Position numbers and translations under genes: made by a program. Positions 26,180-34,953 of a stretch of DNA of 60,338 nucleotides are shown here, in pieces (positions within the stretch are counted from its first letter, which is position 1; every line of letters begins with the position of its first letter). The notes below the pieces were generated by a model, which saw nothing but the letters and a program-made list of their open reading frames with translations, searched no databases and had not been told where the DNA came from. This stretch comes from Deltaproteobacteria bacterium (GTDB lineage: Bacteria > Desulfobacterota > Desulfobacteria > Desulfobacterales > JAFDMD01). Location of the stretch: NCBI GenBank assembly GCA_019306065.1, contig JAFDMF010000010.1, positions 1 to 60,338 of the forward strand, written 5' to 3'.

Positions 26180-27139
26180 TTATACGCTTTTAATCGAAAG
26201 CCTTAATCGATCCATAACAACGGCAAATATAAGCAAAGCCCCCATTACAACCATCTGTAAATAAGAGCTTATATTTATTAAATCCATTCCGTTTCTTATT
26301 AAAACAATTAAAACAGCTCCGAAAATAGCTCCGATCAAATTTCCTTCCCCGCCTCTTAAAGATACGCCGCCTATGACTGCTGCGGCTATAGATTCCAAAG
26401 GAAACGCGGAGCCAAGATTAGGCTCGCCGGAAGCTACTCTCGCTGTAAGCATTATTCCCGCTATTCCCGTTAATATTCCGCATAAAACATAAGCCAAACA
26501 TGTATATTTTTTTACCGGAATACCGGATAGTCTTGCAGCCTCCTTATTGCCTCCTATGGCGTAAAAATAGCGTCCAACCCTTGTTTTGCTTAACATAATA
26601 TATATAATGGCAATAATACAACATGCCATTAACAAGGGTATCGGAATGCCGCCGATTTTGCCGATTCCCAATGTTTGATTCAGTTGACTTGGCAGATTGA
26701 AAATCGGCGCTCCGCCGGAAATAAGCAGGGCAAATCCATGAGCTACAGACATCATACCCAAAGTAACCACAAACGGCGAAACTCCGAAAAGAGCTATGGT
26801 TATGCCGTTTATAAGCCCTATAAAAGCGGCTACGCCAATACCTGTAAGAATACCTAATGTTATCGCAAGGATAGGATCCTGAATTGAAACCATAACCATT
26901 GAAGCCGCTATGCCGGTTAAAGCGACAGAAGAGCCTACCGAAAGATCGAAGCCCGCACAAAGTATTGTCATCATTTGAGCGGTTGTAACAATGGCAAGAT
27001 ATGTTGCCTGACGGCTTACGTTTAGAATATTAGAGATACTTATAAAACGGCTTTCCGCAATACTAAAAAGAATAAACAAAATTATGAGTAAAAAAGGAAG
27101 AATTCCTACTTTTACAAAGATTCGTTTTAATAAATTCAT
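26180..27139 (-). CDS. Sugar-type ABC transporter permease (RbsC-like)
   Basis: About 319 residues when started at the ATG at 27137-27139, which overlaps the ATPase stop codon (ATGA). A longer upstream frame exists but is basic and unlikely. It has around 8-9 hydrophobic helices, LCAGFDLSVGSSVALTGIAA and AAVIGGVSLRGGEGNLIGAI, hallmarks of the BPD_transp_2/RbsC family. It forms the membrane channel with the ATPase upstream. This is the last gene of the long pxp/biotin/ABC operon. The substrate is probably not ribose; context suggests an amide-like or heterocyclic compound (inference). Confidence 0.88.
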   Translation of the reverse strand: MNLLKRIFVKVGILPFLLIILFILFSIAESRFISISNILNVSRQATYLAIVTTAQMMTILCAGFDLSVGSSVALTGIAASMVMVSIQDPILAITLGILTGIGVAAFIGLINGITIALFGVSPFVVTLGMMSVAHGFALLISGGAPIFNLPSQLNQTLGIGKIGGIPIPLLMACCIIAIIYIMLSKTRVGRYFYAIGGNKEAARLSGIPVKKYTCLAYVLCGILTGIAGIMLTARVASGEPNLGSAFPLESIAAAVIGGVSLRGGEGNLIGAIFGAVLIVLIRNGMDLINISSYLQMVVMGALLIFAVVMDRLRLSIKSV

Positions 27140-28629
27140 ACTGCCTCCATACCGAAATAATTTGTTAAGATTTTTTCTTCGCTTGCGTCTTCCGACTGCA
27201 TAATACTTGAAATTTCGCCGGAACTTATTACCATAATTGTGTGGCATAAGCGTAAAATTTCTGGTAATTCAGAAGAGATATAAATTACGGCGGCGCCTTT
27301 TAGAATCTGTTCTTTTAAAAAAAGGTAAACTTCATGTTTTGCGCCTATATCTATGCCGCAGGTTGCTTCGTCAAATATAAAGAGTTTGATCTTTTGGTTT
27401 AATCCTCTTGAAAGCACAACCTTTTGCTGATTTCCGCCGCTTAAATTTTTTATTTTTCTATCTAAGTCGGGCGGGTGAATACTCATTTTATCAACAACTT
27501 TTCGGACGGTTTCGGTTTCTTTATTTAAATTTATAAATCCGCGGCGTTCAAATAAAGAGATAGAAGCCAAAGTTTGATTCTCTTTAACGGATCTGCATAA
27601 AACCAAACCTTCTTTATGACGATCTGCCGGGGAATAGATAATTCCTTTTTCAATACAATTTTTCGGAGATATTTTTTTAATCTGTTTTTTTTCAAATATA
27701 ATTTCGCCGGCGCAAATCTCTTCAAGACTGAAAATAGAGCGTCCTATGCGTGATTTTCCGGATCCAACCAGCCCGGCAACGCCTAATATCTCGCCTCTGC
27801 GAACATCAAAGCTTATATTTTTTAAGCCGTCGCGGGTTGATAAGTTTTTAACCGAAAGTATAACTTCATTTGTTTTAAACGGAATTTTAGGAAAAATATT
27901 TTTAACGCTTTGGCCGGTCATAAGGGTTATTAATTTTTCCTCTTTGGCTTCCGCCATATCGAGAGCGCCTACATTTTTGCCGTTTCTTAAAATAGTAATA
28001 CGATCTCCTATTTTTTTAAACTCATTAATACGATGGCTTATATATATTATGCCTACTCCTTTTGCAGATAGGTTTTTTATAATTTCAAACAGACGCTTTA
28101 CCTCCATATCTGTAAGGGATGCGGTAGGCTCGTCTAAAATCAGGATTTTAATGCGGTTTTTAAACGCTTTTGCAATTTCCGTCATTTGACGCTCCGCCCG
28201 TTTCAAATCGCCGACTTTTTTTTTCGGATTAAGCGGAAAATTCAATTCGTTTAAGATTTTTTCCGCTTTTTGCAGCATTTTTTTATCATCCAATATACCG
28301 ATTTTTTTTATTTCCGCGCCTAAAAATATATTTTCTGCCACAGATAGTTGATTAATCAGACTAAACTCCTGATAAACTGCGGAAATTCCTTTTTTTCTTG
28401 CATCATAAGGGTTCCGAAAAGATACAGGGCTTCCTTTAAGCAGTATTTCTCCTTTATCCGGTATTAAAGAGCCTGCAAAAATTTTAATTAAAGTTGATTT
28501 ACCTGCGCCGTTTTCTCCGAAAAGAACATGAACTTCTCCTGCCTGAAGTTCAAAACATACTTTATCAAGCGCTTTTACTCCGGGAAAATTTTTGGTAATA
28601 TTTACCGCTTTAAGCAAAGATTCAGGCAT
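27136..28629 (-). CDS. Sugar-type ABC transporter ATPase with two ABC domains (RbsA/MglA-like)
   Basis: A 497-residue protein with two tandem ABC domains. N-terminal Walker A FGENGAGKSTLIKIF and Walker B LILDEPTASL. The C-terminal domain has the degenerate loop GLVGSGKSRIGRSI, signature LSGGNQQKVVLSRGL and LFIFDEATCGIDIGAKHEVY. This is the classic RbsA/MglA layout, with the first domain signature weaker (LKRAERQMTEIAKAF). It energises the RbsC-like permease, whose start overlaps its stop. Confidence 0.92.
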   Translation of the reverse strand: MPESLLKAVNITKNFPGVKALDKVCFELQAGEVHVLFGENGAGKSTLIKIFAGSLIPDKGEILLKGSPVSFRNPYDARKKGISAVYQEFSLINQLSVAENIFLGAEIKKIGILDDKKMLQKAEKILNELNFPLNPKKKVGDLKRAERQMTEIAKAFKNRIKILILDEPTASLTDMEVKRLFEIIKNLSAKGVGIIYISHRINEFKKIGDRITILRNGKNVGALDMAEAKEEKLITLMTGQSVKNIFPKIPFKTNEVILSVKNLSTRDGLKNISFDVRRGEILGVAGLVGSGKSRIGRSIFSLEEICAGEIIFEKKQIKKISPKNCIEKGIIYSPADRHKEGLVLCRSVKENQTLASISLFERRGFINLNKETETVRKVVDKMSIHPPDLDRKIKNLSGGNQQKVVLSRGLNQKIKLFIFDEATCGIDIGAKHEVYLFLKEQILKGAAVIYISSELPEILRLCHTIMVISSGEISSIMQSEDASEEKILTNYFGMEAV

Positions 28630-28649
28630 TTTGTCTCCGTTTTTTTGCA

Positions 28650-28692
28650 GGCAGGATTATAAAAATTCGGCGTTAAATTTTTATATCCTGCC
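28650..28692 (-). promoter_or_regulatory. Intra-operon hairpin between binding-protein and ATPase genes
   Basis: GGCAGGAT(T)ATAAAAATT (28650-28667) pairs with AATTTTTATATCCTGCC (28676-28692), leaving one bulged base and a short loop. On the minus strand no U-run follows. It is more likely an mRNA-stabilising or processing structure that favours the upstream binding-protein message than a full terminator. Confidence 0.55.
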
Positions 28693-28711
28693 GGTATTGC
28701 CAATTTATAAT

Positions 28712-29854
28712 CTATTTTTTAGGGTCAACATTAAATTTAGGTCTGAAATTTTTTTCGCCGAAAAGCATTTCGTAAGGATAATTTTTTATATTATTTGCGG
28801 TTATTATAGGAATTATAGGACCTGCTCTAAACGGAAAATCTTTTCCAGGCTCCTCTCCGTTTAAAAGCCTTACCATCATATCAACCGCCATTTGTCCCTG
28901 AGTTACCGTAAGATCCGAAGGAGAGGCGGCTACCAGTCCGTTTTTGATTTTTTCATAAAGAGGAGGAATAATATAGGTTGATACAACTTTTACCGATTTA
29001 TTTCGTCCTGTTTCGGCAAGGGGACCTACCGCCGCATCTGCGGCAACCGCGTTGGCTACAATATAATCTATATTAGGAAAGGTTTGCAAAGCGTCTTCTA
29101 TTAAGTTTAGCTGAACATTTTTTCCTGTATCTCCCCATTTTACCGCAAGCAGATTAACCTTTCCCGAAAAAGATTCCGCCGCTTTTTTAAATCCGTCTAA
29201 TGTATCGGGCGCCCATCCGGAACCTGCAGGACCCGGTAAAAAGATCACATTTATTTCAGGCCTATCTTTTGCATCTTCTATAACGAATTTTCCCGCATTA
29301 TATCCCATGTTAAAAAAGGATACGAGGGCCTTTGCTTTAATAGCGGGCGCTTGAATATCGTTAATTACTTCTATTACGGGAATTCCTTTGTCAACTATCT
29401 CGGCTACGGCTCCGTCTAAAGCCGCATAAGATATGGAAGCAAGAATAATTCCGTCCGGCTTTTGCTGCGCCAGATTTTCAACCTGATCTACCTGTTTTTG
29501 TAGTTCCGTATATCCTCCTGCGGCAACAAGCCTAATTCCTACGCCTAATTTTTTTGCTTGGGTAATAATTCCGTAATTAACGGCAAGCCAATACGGATCT
29601 TTAAGATGAGGAAACGATACTCCTATTATATATGGGCGTTTCGGGCTTGCGGGAGACGCCCATTCTTCTACTTTCGGGGCTTCGAGACTTCCTGACGGCT
29701 GCCCAGATTTTTTTAAAGACGCATCGTACGTTCCGTAATAACTGTTTACCTTTATTTTTGGGGAGGTTTTCTCCGATGCATTAGATAAGGTTATAAAAAA
29801 AAGGCTGCAAATAATAAATGCGGCGCAAATATGCCAGATTGAAAAATTTTTCAT
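28712..29854 (-). CDS. Periplasmic sugar-binding-like protein (TorT/RbsB type)
   Basis: A 380-residue exported protein (signal peptide IWHICAAFIICSLFFITLSN). The Peripla_BP_4-type core begins PYIIGVSFPHLKDPYWLAVN. It continues with KQVDQVENLAQQKPDGIILA and VIFLPGPAGSGWAPDTLDGF, and the DYIVANAVAADAAVGPLAET segment is close to TorT-like sensors/binding proteins. It probably captures the transported compound for the RbsA/RbsC-like pair. It is separated from the ATPase gene by a stable hairpin, as is usual where the binding protein is needed in excess. Confidence 0.85.
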   Translation of the reverse strand: MKNFSIWHICAAFIICSLFFITLSNASEKTSPKIKVNSYYGTYDASLKKSGQPSGSLEAPKVEEWASPASPKRPYIIGVSFPHLKDPYWLAVNYGIITQAKKLGVGIRLVAAGGYTELQKQVDQVENLAQQKPDGIILASISYAALDGAVAEIVDKGIPVIEVINDIQAPAIKAKALVSFFNMGYNAGKFVIEDAKDRPEINVIFLPGPAGSGWAPDTLDGFKKAAESFSGKVNLLAVKWGDTGKNVQLNLIEDALQTFPNIDYIVANAVAADAAVGPLAETGRNKSVKVVSTYIIPPLYEKIKNGLVAASPSDLTVTQGQMAVDMMVRLLNGEEPGKDFPFRAGPIIPIITANNIKNYPYEMLFGEKNFRPKFNVDPKK

Positions 29855-29927
29855 GTTCTTCTCCTCTGATTAAATTTATGTAATAATAGCGCTTTCCTCT
29901 GATTATAATTAAATTGCAAAAAATAGA

Positions 29928-29955
29928 GTAGAGACGCTGCATGCAACGTCTCTAC
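29928..29955. repeat. Dispersed 28-bp palindrome GTAGAGACG...CGTCTCTAC
   Basis: The palindrome centres on TGCATGCA. A second copy with one base different and fully symmetric is at 58757-58784. Similar palindromes are widely scattered in other bacterial genomes. It lies between the carboxylase and the transporter parts of the operon. Confidence 0.75.
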
Positions 29956-30057
29956 AGATTGCTCCCCTTTTTTAATGGGGTTATAATCATTTGTTTTTGT
30001 GATTAAAAGGCTTCCTTCCTGACCTGTTAAGCAAAGCAAGACATCTCTTTGCCATAT

Positions 30058-31401
30058 TTAATGGTTTAAAATTTTATCTATAAATTTGGTATCAATTTTT
30101 CCGGCAAGATAATCGGGATGATTTAATATTGCCAGGTTAACCGGTATTGTTGTTTCTATTCCTTTAATTCGGCAGTTTTGTAAAGCGGCTATAAGTAGCC
30201 GTGTAGCTTCGGCTCTATTTGTTCCGTAAGAGATTACTTTTGCAAGCAGCGGGTCGTAATACGGAGGTATATTAAGATTCTTTTTTAGGGCATGATCTAT
30301 TCTTATATTTTTGTCATTTTTCGGAAGACTTATAAAAGAGATAGAGCCCGGAGATGGTATAAAGGTTTTCGGGTTTTCCGCATAAACTCTTGCTTCTATA
30401 GAGTGTCCTTTTATTTTTATATCTTTTTGTTCGCAATCAAGCTTTTCTCCCGCCGCAATTGATAACTGCCATTTTACAATATCTGTTCCCGTTACAAACT
30501 CGGTTATCGGATGTTCTACCTGAAGTCTTGCGTTAATCTCCATAAAATAGAAGTTTCCGTCTGCATCCCGCAAATTTTCTATTGTTCCTGCTCCCGTATA
30601 TCCGATTTCGCGCACAATACGTTTTGTCCGCTCAAAAAGGGTTTGGCGTTCCTGTTCGGTTATATCCGTAAAAGGAGCCTCTTCTATAATTTTTTGACAG
30701 CGTCTTTGCAGCGAGCATTCTCGTTCTCCAAGGCAGATACATTTGCCTTTTTTATCCGCTATAAACTGTATTTCTATATGACGCGGATTTTTTATAAGCC
30801 GCTCAATATAACAATCGCTGGACCCGAAAGCCATCTTGCCTATGCTAATCGCGCGCTTAAAAGCTTCTTTAATCTCCCGTTCGTTTTTTATAATTTCTAT
30901 ACCTTTACCGCCGCCCCCTTTATCCAATTTTAAAAAAAGAGGCCAGCCATGTTTTTTTCCGTAAGTTAGAATCGCATCGGAATCGCTTATAGGTTTTAAT
31001 GTTCCGGGAATAACAGGCACATTAACTTTATTCGCTATATGACGGCAGTAAGATTTTGAACTGATTTTTTTAAGGGTTTCCGAAGAAGGCCCTACCCAGA
31101 TTAAGCCCGCTTTTTCTACGGCTTTGGCAAAAGTTCCTCGTTCCGAAAGAAAACCGTAACCCGGATGTATTGCATCCGATTTGGTTTTTATGGCGGCATT
31201 TATTAAAGCTTCTATGTTTAAATAACTTTCCAAAGGGTTTGCCTGCCCTATTAATACGGAATTATCCGCAATATCCAAATATGGCATGTTTTTATCAGGC
31301 TCCGAATAAACCGCAACGGTAGATATTCCCATATCTTTGCATGTTCGGATAATTCTGGAGACAATCTCTCCTCTGTTGGCAATCAGCAGCTTTTTTATCA
31401 T
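30058..31401 (-). CDS. Biotin carboxylase subunit (AccC-like)
   Basis: About 447 residues from the ATG at 31399-31401 (IKKLLIANRGEIVSRIIRTC, the usual N-terminus; a longer frame begins ten codons upstream). ATP-grasp core: HPGYGFLSERGTFAKAVEKA, GGGGKGIEIIKNEREIKEAF, and the catalytic EINARLQVEHPITEFVTGTD. It carboxylates biotin on the small carrier encoded 13 bases upstream, using ATP and bicarbonate. Here it is embedded with PxpABC homologues rather than with an accA/accD pair, so the final acceptor is probably an amide or oxoproline-like substrate rather than acetyl-CoA (inference). Confidence 0.92.
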   Translation of the reverse strand: MIKKLLIANRGEIVSRIIRTCKDMGISTVAVYSEPDKNMPYLDIADNSVLIGQANPLESYLNIEALINAAIKTKSDAIHPGYGFLSERGTFAKAVEKAGLIWVGPSSETLKKISSKSYCRHIANKVNVPVIPGTLKPISDSDAILTYGKKHGWPLFLKLDKGGGGKGIEIIKNEREIKEAFKRAISIGKMAFGSSDCYIERLIKNPRHIEIQFIADKKGKCICLGERECSLQRRCQKIIEEAPFTDITEQERQTLFERTKRIVREIGYTGAGTIENLRDADGNFYFMEINARLQVEHPITEFVTGTDIVKWQLSIAAGEKLDCEQKDIKIKGHSIEARVYAENPKTFIPSPGSISFISLPKNDKNIRIDHALKKNLNIPPYYDPLLAKVISYGTNRAEATRLLIAALQNCRIKGIETTIPVNLAILNHPDYLAGKIDTKFIDKILNH

Positions 31402-31414
31402 TATCTCTCTCCGG

Positions 31415-31639
31415 TTATTCCGCAGTTTCAATTATTATCATAGGATCGCCTACCTGTAGTTCGTCCCATTCTTTTGATATTATTTTTTTTACAACTCCGT
31501 TATATTCGCTTGGAACCGAAATTTCGGTTTTCATACAATTAATAACTGCAATCTCTTGACTTTTTGATATTTTATCCCCTTCGGCAACAACCACTCTGGC
31601 GCATAGCCCCGGCATAATTGCATTTATACTTTTTTCCAT
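31415..31639 (-). CDS. Biotinyl carrier protein (small BCCP-like)
   Basis: A 74-residue biotinyl/lipoyl domain: INAIMPGLCARVVVAEGDKI, then EIAVINCMKTEISVPSEYNG. The modified lysine sits in C-M-K-T instead of the usual A-M-K-M, a mild deviation that still keeps Met-Lys. It is a minimal stand-alone domain without an N-terminal extension. It carries carboxybiotin between the biotin carboxylase and the PxpB/PxpC-like carboxyltransferase. Confidence 0.88.
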   Translation of the reverse strand: MEKSINAIMPGLCARVVVAEGDKISKSQEIAVINCMKTEISVPSEYNGVVKKIISKEWDELQVGDPMIIIETAE

Positions 31640-31882
31640 TTTTGTCTCCTTATCTTATGATTATAATTAGATTTCTCCTCACTGCGTTTGTCGAAGGGAC
31701 GCGGCAAAAATATGATTCGTTGACATTACAAGTGGAAAAAGTTGCTTTCTGTTCTGTCGAGGCTGCCGTTTCATCCTATCCTGTCAAGTGAAGCTATAAA
31801 TGTCCTTTATTATTTCCTCTTAACCCGTCTTCCGCCTCCATTCTGCGTTTTATGATTACTTTTTTTTTATGTCTAAAATTAT
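31640..31882. repeat. Operon spacer with degenerate CGAAGCGAG-type inverted repeat
   Basis: Between pxpC and the carrier gene is a 243-base spacer with CTCACTGCGTTTGTCGAAGG and, further on, CCTGTCAAGTGAAGC. This is a diverged copy of the repeat seen at 24270-24345. No open frame of note. Confidence 0.45.
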
Positions 31883-32866
31883 TTATAACAAAGAAGCTTC
31901 GCTAAGAAGCTTCTTTTGGTTGATTCTTGCCTCTGTTGCCTCTTCTTGATTTGTAAGCTTAAATTTTATAAAGTCTCTTCCTGGCGTTCCTTGTCCTATT
32001 TTCCATAAATCCGCATTTATTACGTTTAAAGCGCACATATAACCGCCTAAAGTAGGCCCGTCCGCTATAAGCAGAATTGGCGTATTTCCGCATATATTAA
32101 GCGCGCCTCGTATTGCATAGGCATGATCTATTATATTGGAAGGATGGCTTCCTCCTACTCCGCCGTCTGATCTGGCAAAAAAATTATCGGGAAGCTCTTC
32201 AAGGCGATATGCGGATCTGTTTGAAGTATGTTGAATTTTAAAGGTATGTTCAAACAGATGATCCATTCCTTTTTCGCTTGCATAATCCGGCGAAGTATTG
32301 GCGCCCGGCATTGCGCGCAATATCCATTCTCTCTTGTAAGTAGGAACAGCTTCTTTTTTTAGTTTTCTGCCTGTTGAATCGGACGGCTCATCGTCAGGTT
32401 TGCCGAAAACGAGCTCGTCTTTCGCCGCAAGTTTTCTGCCTTTAAAACCTCCGTAGCTTCCGAAAATACATGTAGATTTACTTCCGAGATATTCAGGAAC
32501 ATTTATGCCTCCCGCTACAGCCAAGTATGAACGAAAACCGAACTCGCCTATATGCGAAAATTTAATAATATCTCCTTTGGATACTGAAATTGTTTCCCAC
32601 ATAGGTATAGCCTTTTCGTTTAAAACAGGCTTCATATCCGAACCTGTTACGGCTATTGCCGTATCAATGCCGAATTGGGCTTCAAAAAAACCGCCGGTAA
32701 TTTCAAGTCCCGCTTCTCCGAATGAGTTTCCTACCAAAATATTTGCAAGCCCTAATCCAACATTATCAAAAGCGCCGGATGCAGACATTCCTTTTCCAAG
32801 ATAACCCAAACGCCCGGGCCAATCTTCTACCAAAGTTTCTATTCCTCCGTTTTTTATTTGCAGCAT
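31883..32866 (-). CDS. pxpC: Biotin-dependent carboxyltransferase / 5-oxoprolinase subunit C
   Basis: A 327-residue KipA/PxpC-family protein. It opens LQIKNGGIETLVEDWPGRLG with GKGMSASGAFDNVGLGLANI, then GFRSYLAVAGGINVPEYLGS, and ILLIADGPTLGGYMCALNVI. These are all conserved in urea-carboxylase CT-C domains and PxpC. In PxpABC it takes part in ATP-dependent 5-oxoproline ring opening; in urea amidolyase-like enzymes it accepts carboxyl from biotin. The nearby biotin genes favour a biotin-dependent version. Confidence 0.88.
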   Translation of the reverse strand: MLQIKNGGIETLVEDWPGRLGYLGKGMSASGAFDNVGLGLANILVGNSFGEAGLEITGGFFEAQFGIDTAIAVTGSDMKPVLNEKAIPMWETISVSKGDIIKFSHIGEFGFRSYLAVAGGINVPEYLGSKSTCIFGSYGGFKGRKLAAKDELVFGKPDDEPSDSTGRKLKKEAVPTYKREWILRAMPGANTSPDYASEKGMDHLFEHTFKIQHTSNRSAYRLEELPDNFFARSDGGVGGSHPSNIIDHAYAIRGALNICGNTPILLIADGPTLGGYMCALNVINADLWKIGQGTPGRDFIKFKLTNQEEATEARINQKKLLSEASLL

Positions 32867-32888
32867 TATATTGTTCTCTCCTTTTATT

Positions 32889-33031
32889 AGTTCCAGTAGA
32901 AACAGGTTTTATTTTGTTTGAGTTTATGGTAGAAAAATTTTAACTGCAGAAATACATGAAATATTCTTAGAGTTAAAATTTTTATCCAACGCTTAAAGTC
33001 CAACAAAAGAAGGCTTTTTTCTACTGGAACT
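32889..33031. repeat. 143-bp MITE-like element with perfect 14-bp terminal inverted repeats
   Basis: AGTTCCAGTAGAAA (32889-32902) and TTTCTACTGGAACT (33018-33031) are exact inverted repeats. Within are TTTTATTTTGTTTGAG and an inner palindrome AAAATTTTAACTGCAG ... GAGTTAAAATTTTTATC. It sits between pxpB and pxpC. The palindrome at 7621 has nearly the same ends. The element is non-coding. Confidence 0.75.
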
Positions 33032-33033
33032 TA

Positions 33034-34020
33034 TTATAGACGAGGCGCTTTTTGGACGCCAATTGCCTGTTTTGCTTCCAATTCTTTTTTTCCTTTTTGA
33101 ACCTCTTCGGAATTATACCAATTAATATATTCTTCCGCTTTTATTTCTCCTTCTTCTATTTGATATTTATAGTCTATTTTTTCGTGAACATGTTTATATA
33201 TCTTGTTTACCTCTTTTTCGGTTGTTTCGTGAAATCTGACTCTGTCCGCGTTTCGATAAAGAAAGGGACCGTCTTTAAAAACAGGATGTTTGCAGGCAAA
33301 CTGAAAGGTTGGTATGGTTCGTCCGAAAAGCTGATAACCGCCTCCTGTAGGAGTGGTATAAGTAAAAACGCAGGGACCTCCGATTCCTACGGCTCCTTCG
33401 GGCGTCCAAGTTCTTGGCGGATTATATTTGGGAACAACAAGAGCGCAGCGCGGATCCATAGGCCACAAAAAAGCGCCCCCCGGCCAAAATCCGCCTCCGG
33501 AGTCGAACCAATTTGTGCCGAGTATCATCTTTTTTGTTTCTTCAACAGTTACGCCGTTACACATAGCAATATATTCTATGTTATAATTATTTATAATATT
33601 TGGCGCGTCTGGTCTTACCTCTTTTTGATACTTTTCAACCGCTTTTTTGGTTTCGCTATCTTCAAAAGCTATAGGAAGATGAATTATTCGAGATTTTAAA
33701 ACCACTTTGTCTATTGCGGGCATTGAATTTTCGGCTTCTTTTACAATATCTATCAAAGCCTTGTTTGTTATAACTTCCGGATCAAAATGGAGCAGATTGG
33801 TGCGGATGCCCGGAACCGTCTCTATTAATCCTTTTATTTTTTTTGTTAAAATAATATCGTTAATTGCAAGCATTCTAAAAGAATCTTGCAAAGCCGCCCG
33901 CTGTTTTCGTCCGTATTCAACCTGCAAAAAACCGTCTCCGGCTTGTCTGAACAAAATTTCAAGTCTTGCTTTTGTTTCAGGTATAGCATCTAATATTACG
34001 TTATATTTTTCTTTATTCAT
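33034..34020 (-). CDS. pxpB: Carboxyltransferase domain / 5-oxoprolinase subunit B, long form
   Basis: A 328-residue KipI/PxpB-type protein. The diagnostic portion lies at about residues 190-285: GGFWPGGAFLWPMDPRCALV, PKYNPPRTWTPEGAVGIGG, and GGGYQLFGRTIPTF. It is about 100 residues longer than ordinary PxpB and carries a C-terminal charged tail like the allophanate-hydrolase-subunit-1 region of urea carboxylase. Together with PxpC it forms the carboxyltransferase-like cyclophilin-fold unit. The W-T-P-E-G-A-V-G-I-G-G version is closer to urea carboxylase than to KipI. Confidence 0.85.
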   Translation of the reverse strand: MNKEKYNVILDAIPETKARLEILFRQAGDGFLQVEYGRKQRAALQDSFRMLAINDIILTKKIKGLIETVPGIRTNLLHFDPEVITNKALIDIVKEAENSMPAIDKVVLKSRIIHLPIAFEDSETKKAVEKYQKEVRPDAPNIINNYNIEYIAMCNGVTVEETKKMILGTNWFDSGGGFWPGGAFLWPMDPRCALVVPKYNPPRTWTPEGAVGIGGPCVFTYTTPTGGGYQLFGRTIPTFQFACKHPVFKDGPFLYRNADRVRFHETTEKEVNKIYKHVHEKIDYKYQIEEGEIKAEEYINWYNSEEVQKGKKELEAKQAIGVQKAPRL

Positions 34021-34039
34021 TAATCGCCTCCTTTTGTAA

Positions 34040-34085
34040 TACCTTTGAATAACTTCTTATTTTGCTTGTTTTCTGCGTTATACAA
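34040..34085. repeat. Partial copy of the AAATTT-family palindrome
   Basis: GAATAACTTCTTATTTTGCT followed by TGTTTTCTGCGTTATAC closely resembles the left arm of the 24060 copy (TATAACTTCTTAATTTGCCC then GTTTGCGGCGTTATGC). Only the left arm is clear. It lies between pxpA and pxpB. Confidence 0.45.
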
Positions 34086-34130
34086 TGGTCTTTTCGTTGT
34101 TTTTTTTGTTATAAGACGAATTTTTTTATT

Positions 34131-34877
34131 TTACGGCGCGGTAAAGCTGCAGCCTTCTTTTTCCAATATTTTTCGTATAGCCTTTATTATATTAACCGCG
34201 CCTGGAGTGTCGCTGTGAACGCATACGGAATTGCCTTCGATTGATACTTCGGTTCCATCCGCCGTAGTTACTTTTTTTTCAATTAACATTTTTTTAACCC
34301 GCTCTGCCGCCTGTTTCGGATTATGGGCATCGTGGGCGCGTGTAATAACAAGATTGCCCCCATTGTCGTAACTCAGATCCGAATACAGTTCATAAACTGC
34401 TCGCAGCCCTATAGATTCGGCTATTTCTCCGATAACCCCTTTTTTCATAATATAAATATAAAGGCTCGGATCTATATCTTTAACCGCTTTGCATACTGCA
34501 TAGGCAATATCTTCCGATTTATGCGCAATGCCGTATAAAGAGCCATGAGGTTTTACATGATGCAGTTTTAAACCTGCCGCTTCCGTAAAAGCTTTTAACG
34601 CTCCTGTTTGATAAACTATTATGTCATAAACTTCATCAGGGGTTAGTTGCATTTCTCGGCGTCCGAATCCTTGCAGATCCGGCAGCCCCGGATGCGCGCC
34701 GATCTGTGTCCCGAATTTTTTGGCAAGCATAACCGTTTTTTTCATTACCGAAGGATCGCCTGCATGAAATCCACAGGCAATATTTGCGCTTGTAATAAAT
34801 TCCATAAATTCTTCGTCTCTGCCGATTTTATACATTCCGAAGCTTTCTCCCATATCCGCATTCAAATCTATTTGCAT
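34131..34877 (-). CDS. pxpA: 5-oxoprolinase subunit A (LamB/YcsF family)
   Basis: About 248 residues from the ATG at 34875-34877 (MQIDLNADMGESFGMYKIG, the canonical YcsF N-terminus); an upstream extension to 34961 is unlikely. Further motifs: TSANIACGFHAGDPSVMKKT, KFGTQIGAHPGLPDLQGFGR, LHHVKPHGSLYGIAHKSEDI, and NSVCVHSDTPGAVNIIKAIR. It hydrolyses or activates 5-oxoproline with PxpB and PxpC. It is the first gene of the eight-gene minus-strand operon; AAATAG/GGGGGT-like purines precede the start. Confidence 0.92.
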   Translation of the reverse strand: MQIDLNADMGESFGMYKIGRDEEFMEFITSANIACGFHAGDPSVMKKTVMLAKKFGTQIGAHPGLPDLQGFGRREMQLTPDEVYDIIVYQTGALKAFTEAAGLKLHHVKPHGSLYGIAHKSEDIAYAVCKAVKDIDPSLYIYIMKKGVIGEIAESIGLRAVYELYSDLSYDNGGNLVITRAHDAHNPKQAAERVKKMLIEKKVTTADGTEVSIEGNSVCVHSDTPGAVNIIKAIRKILEKEGCSFTAP

Positions 34878-34953
34878 AATTTTACCCCCATTACTTTTTA
34901 ACTTTTTATTTTTTGCATTATGCTTAATTTTTGATATTTGTCGTCTATTTAAT

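Noticed and set aside
27140-27247. N-terminal extension of the RbsC-like permease
   Set aside because: The extension is highly basic, overlaps the ATPase gene, and the ATG at 27139 overlaps the ATPase stop as expected for a coupled start.
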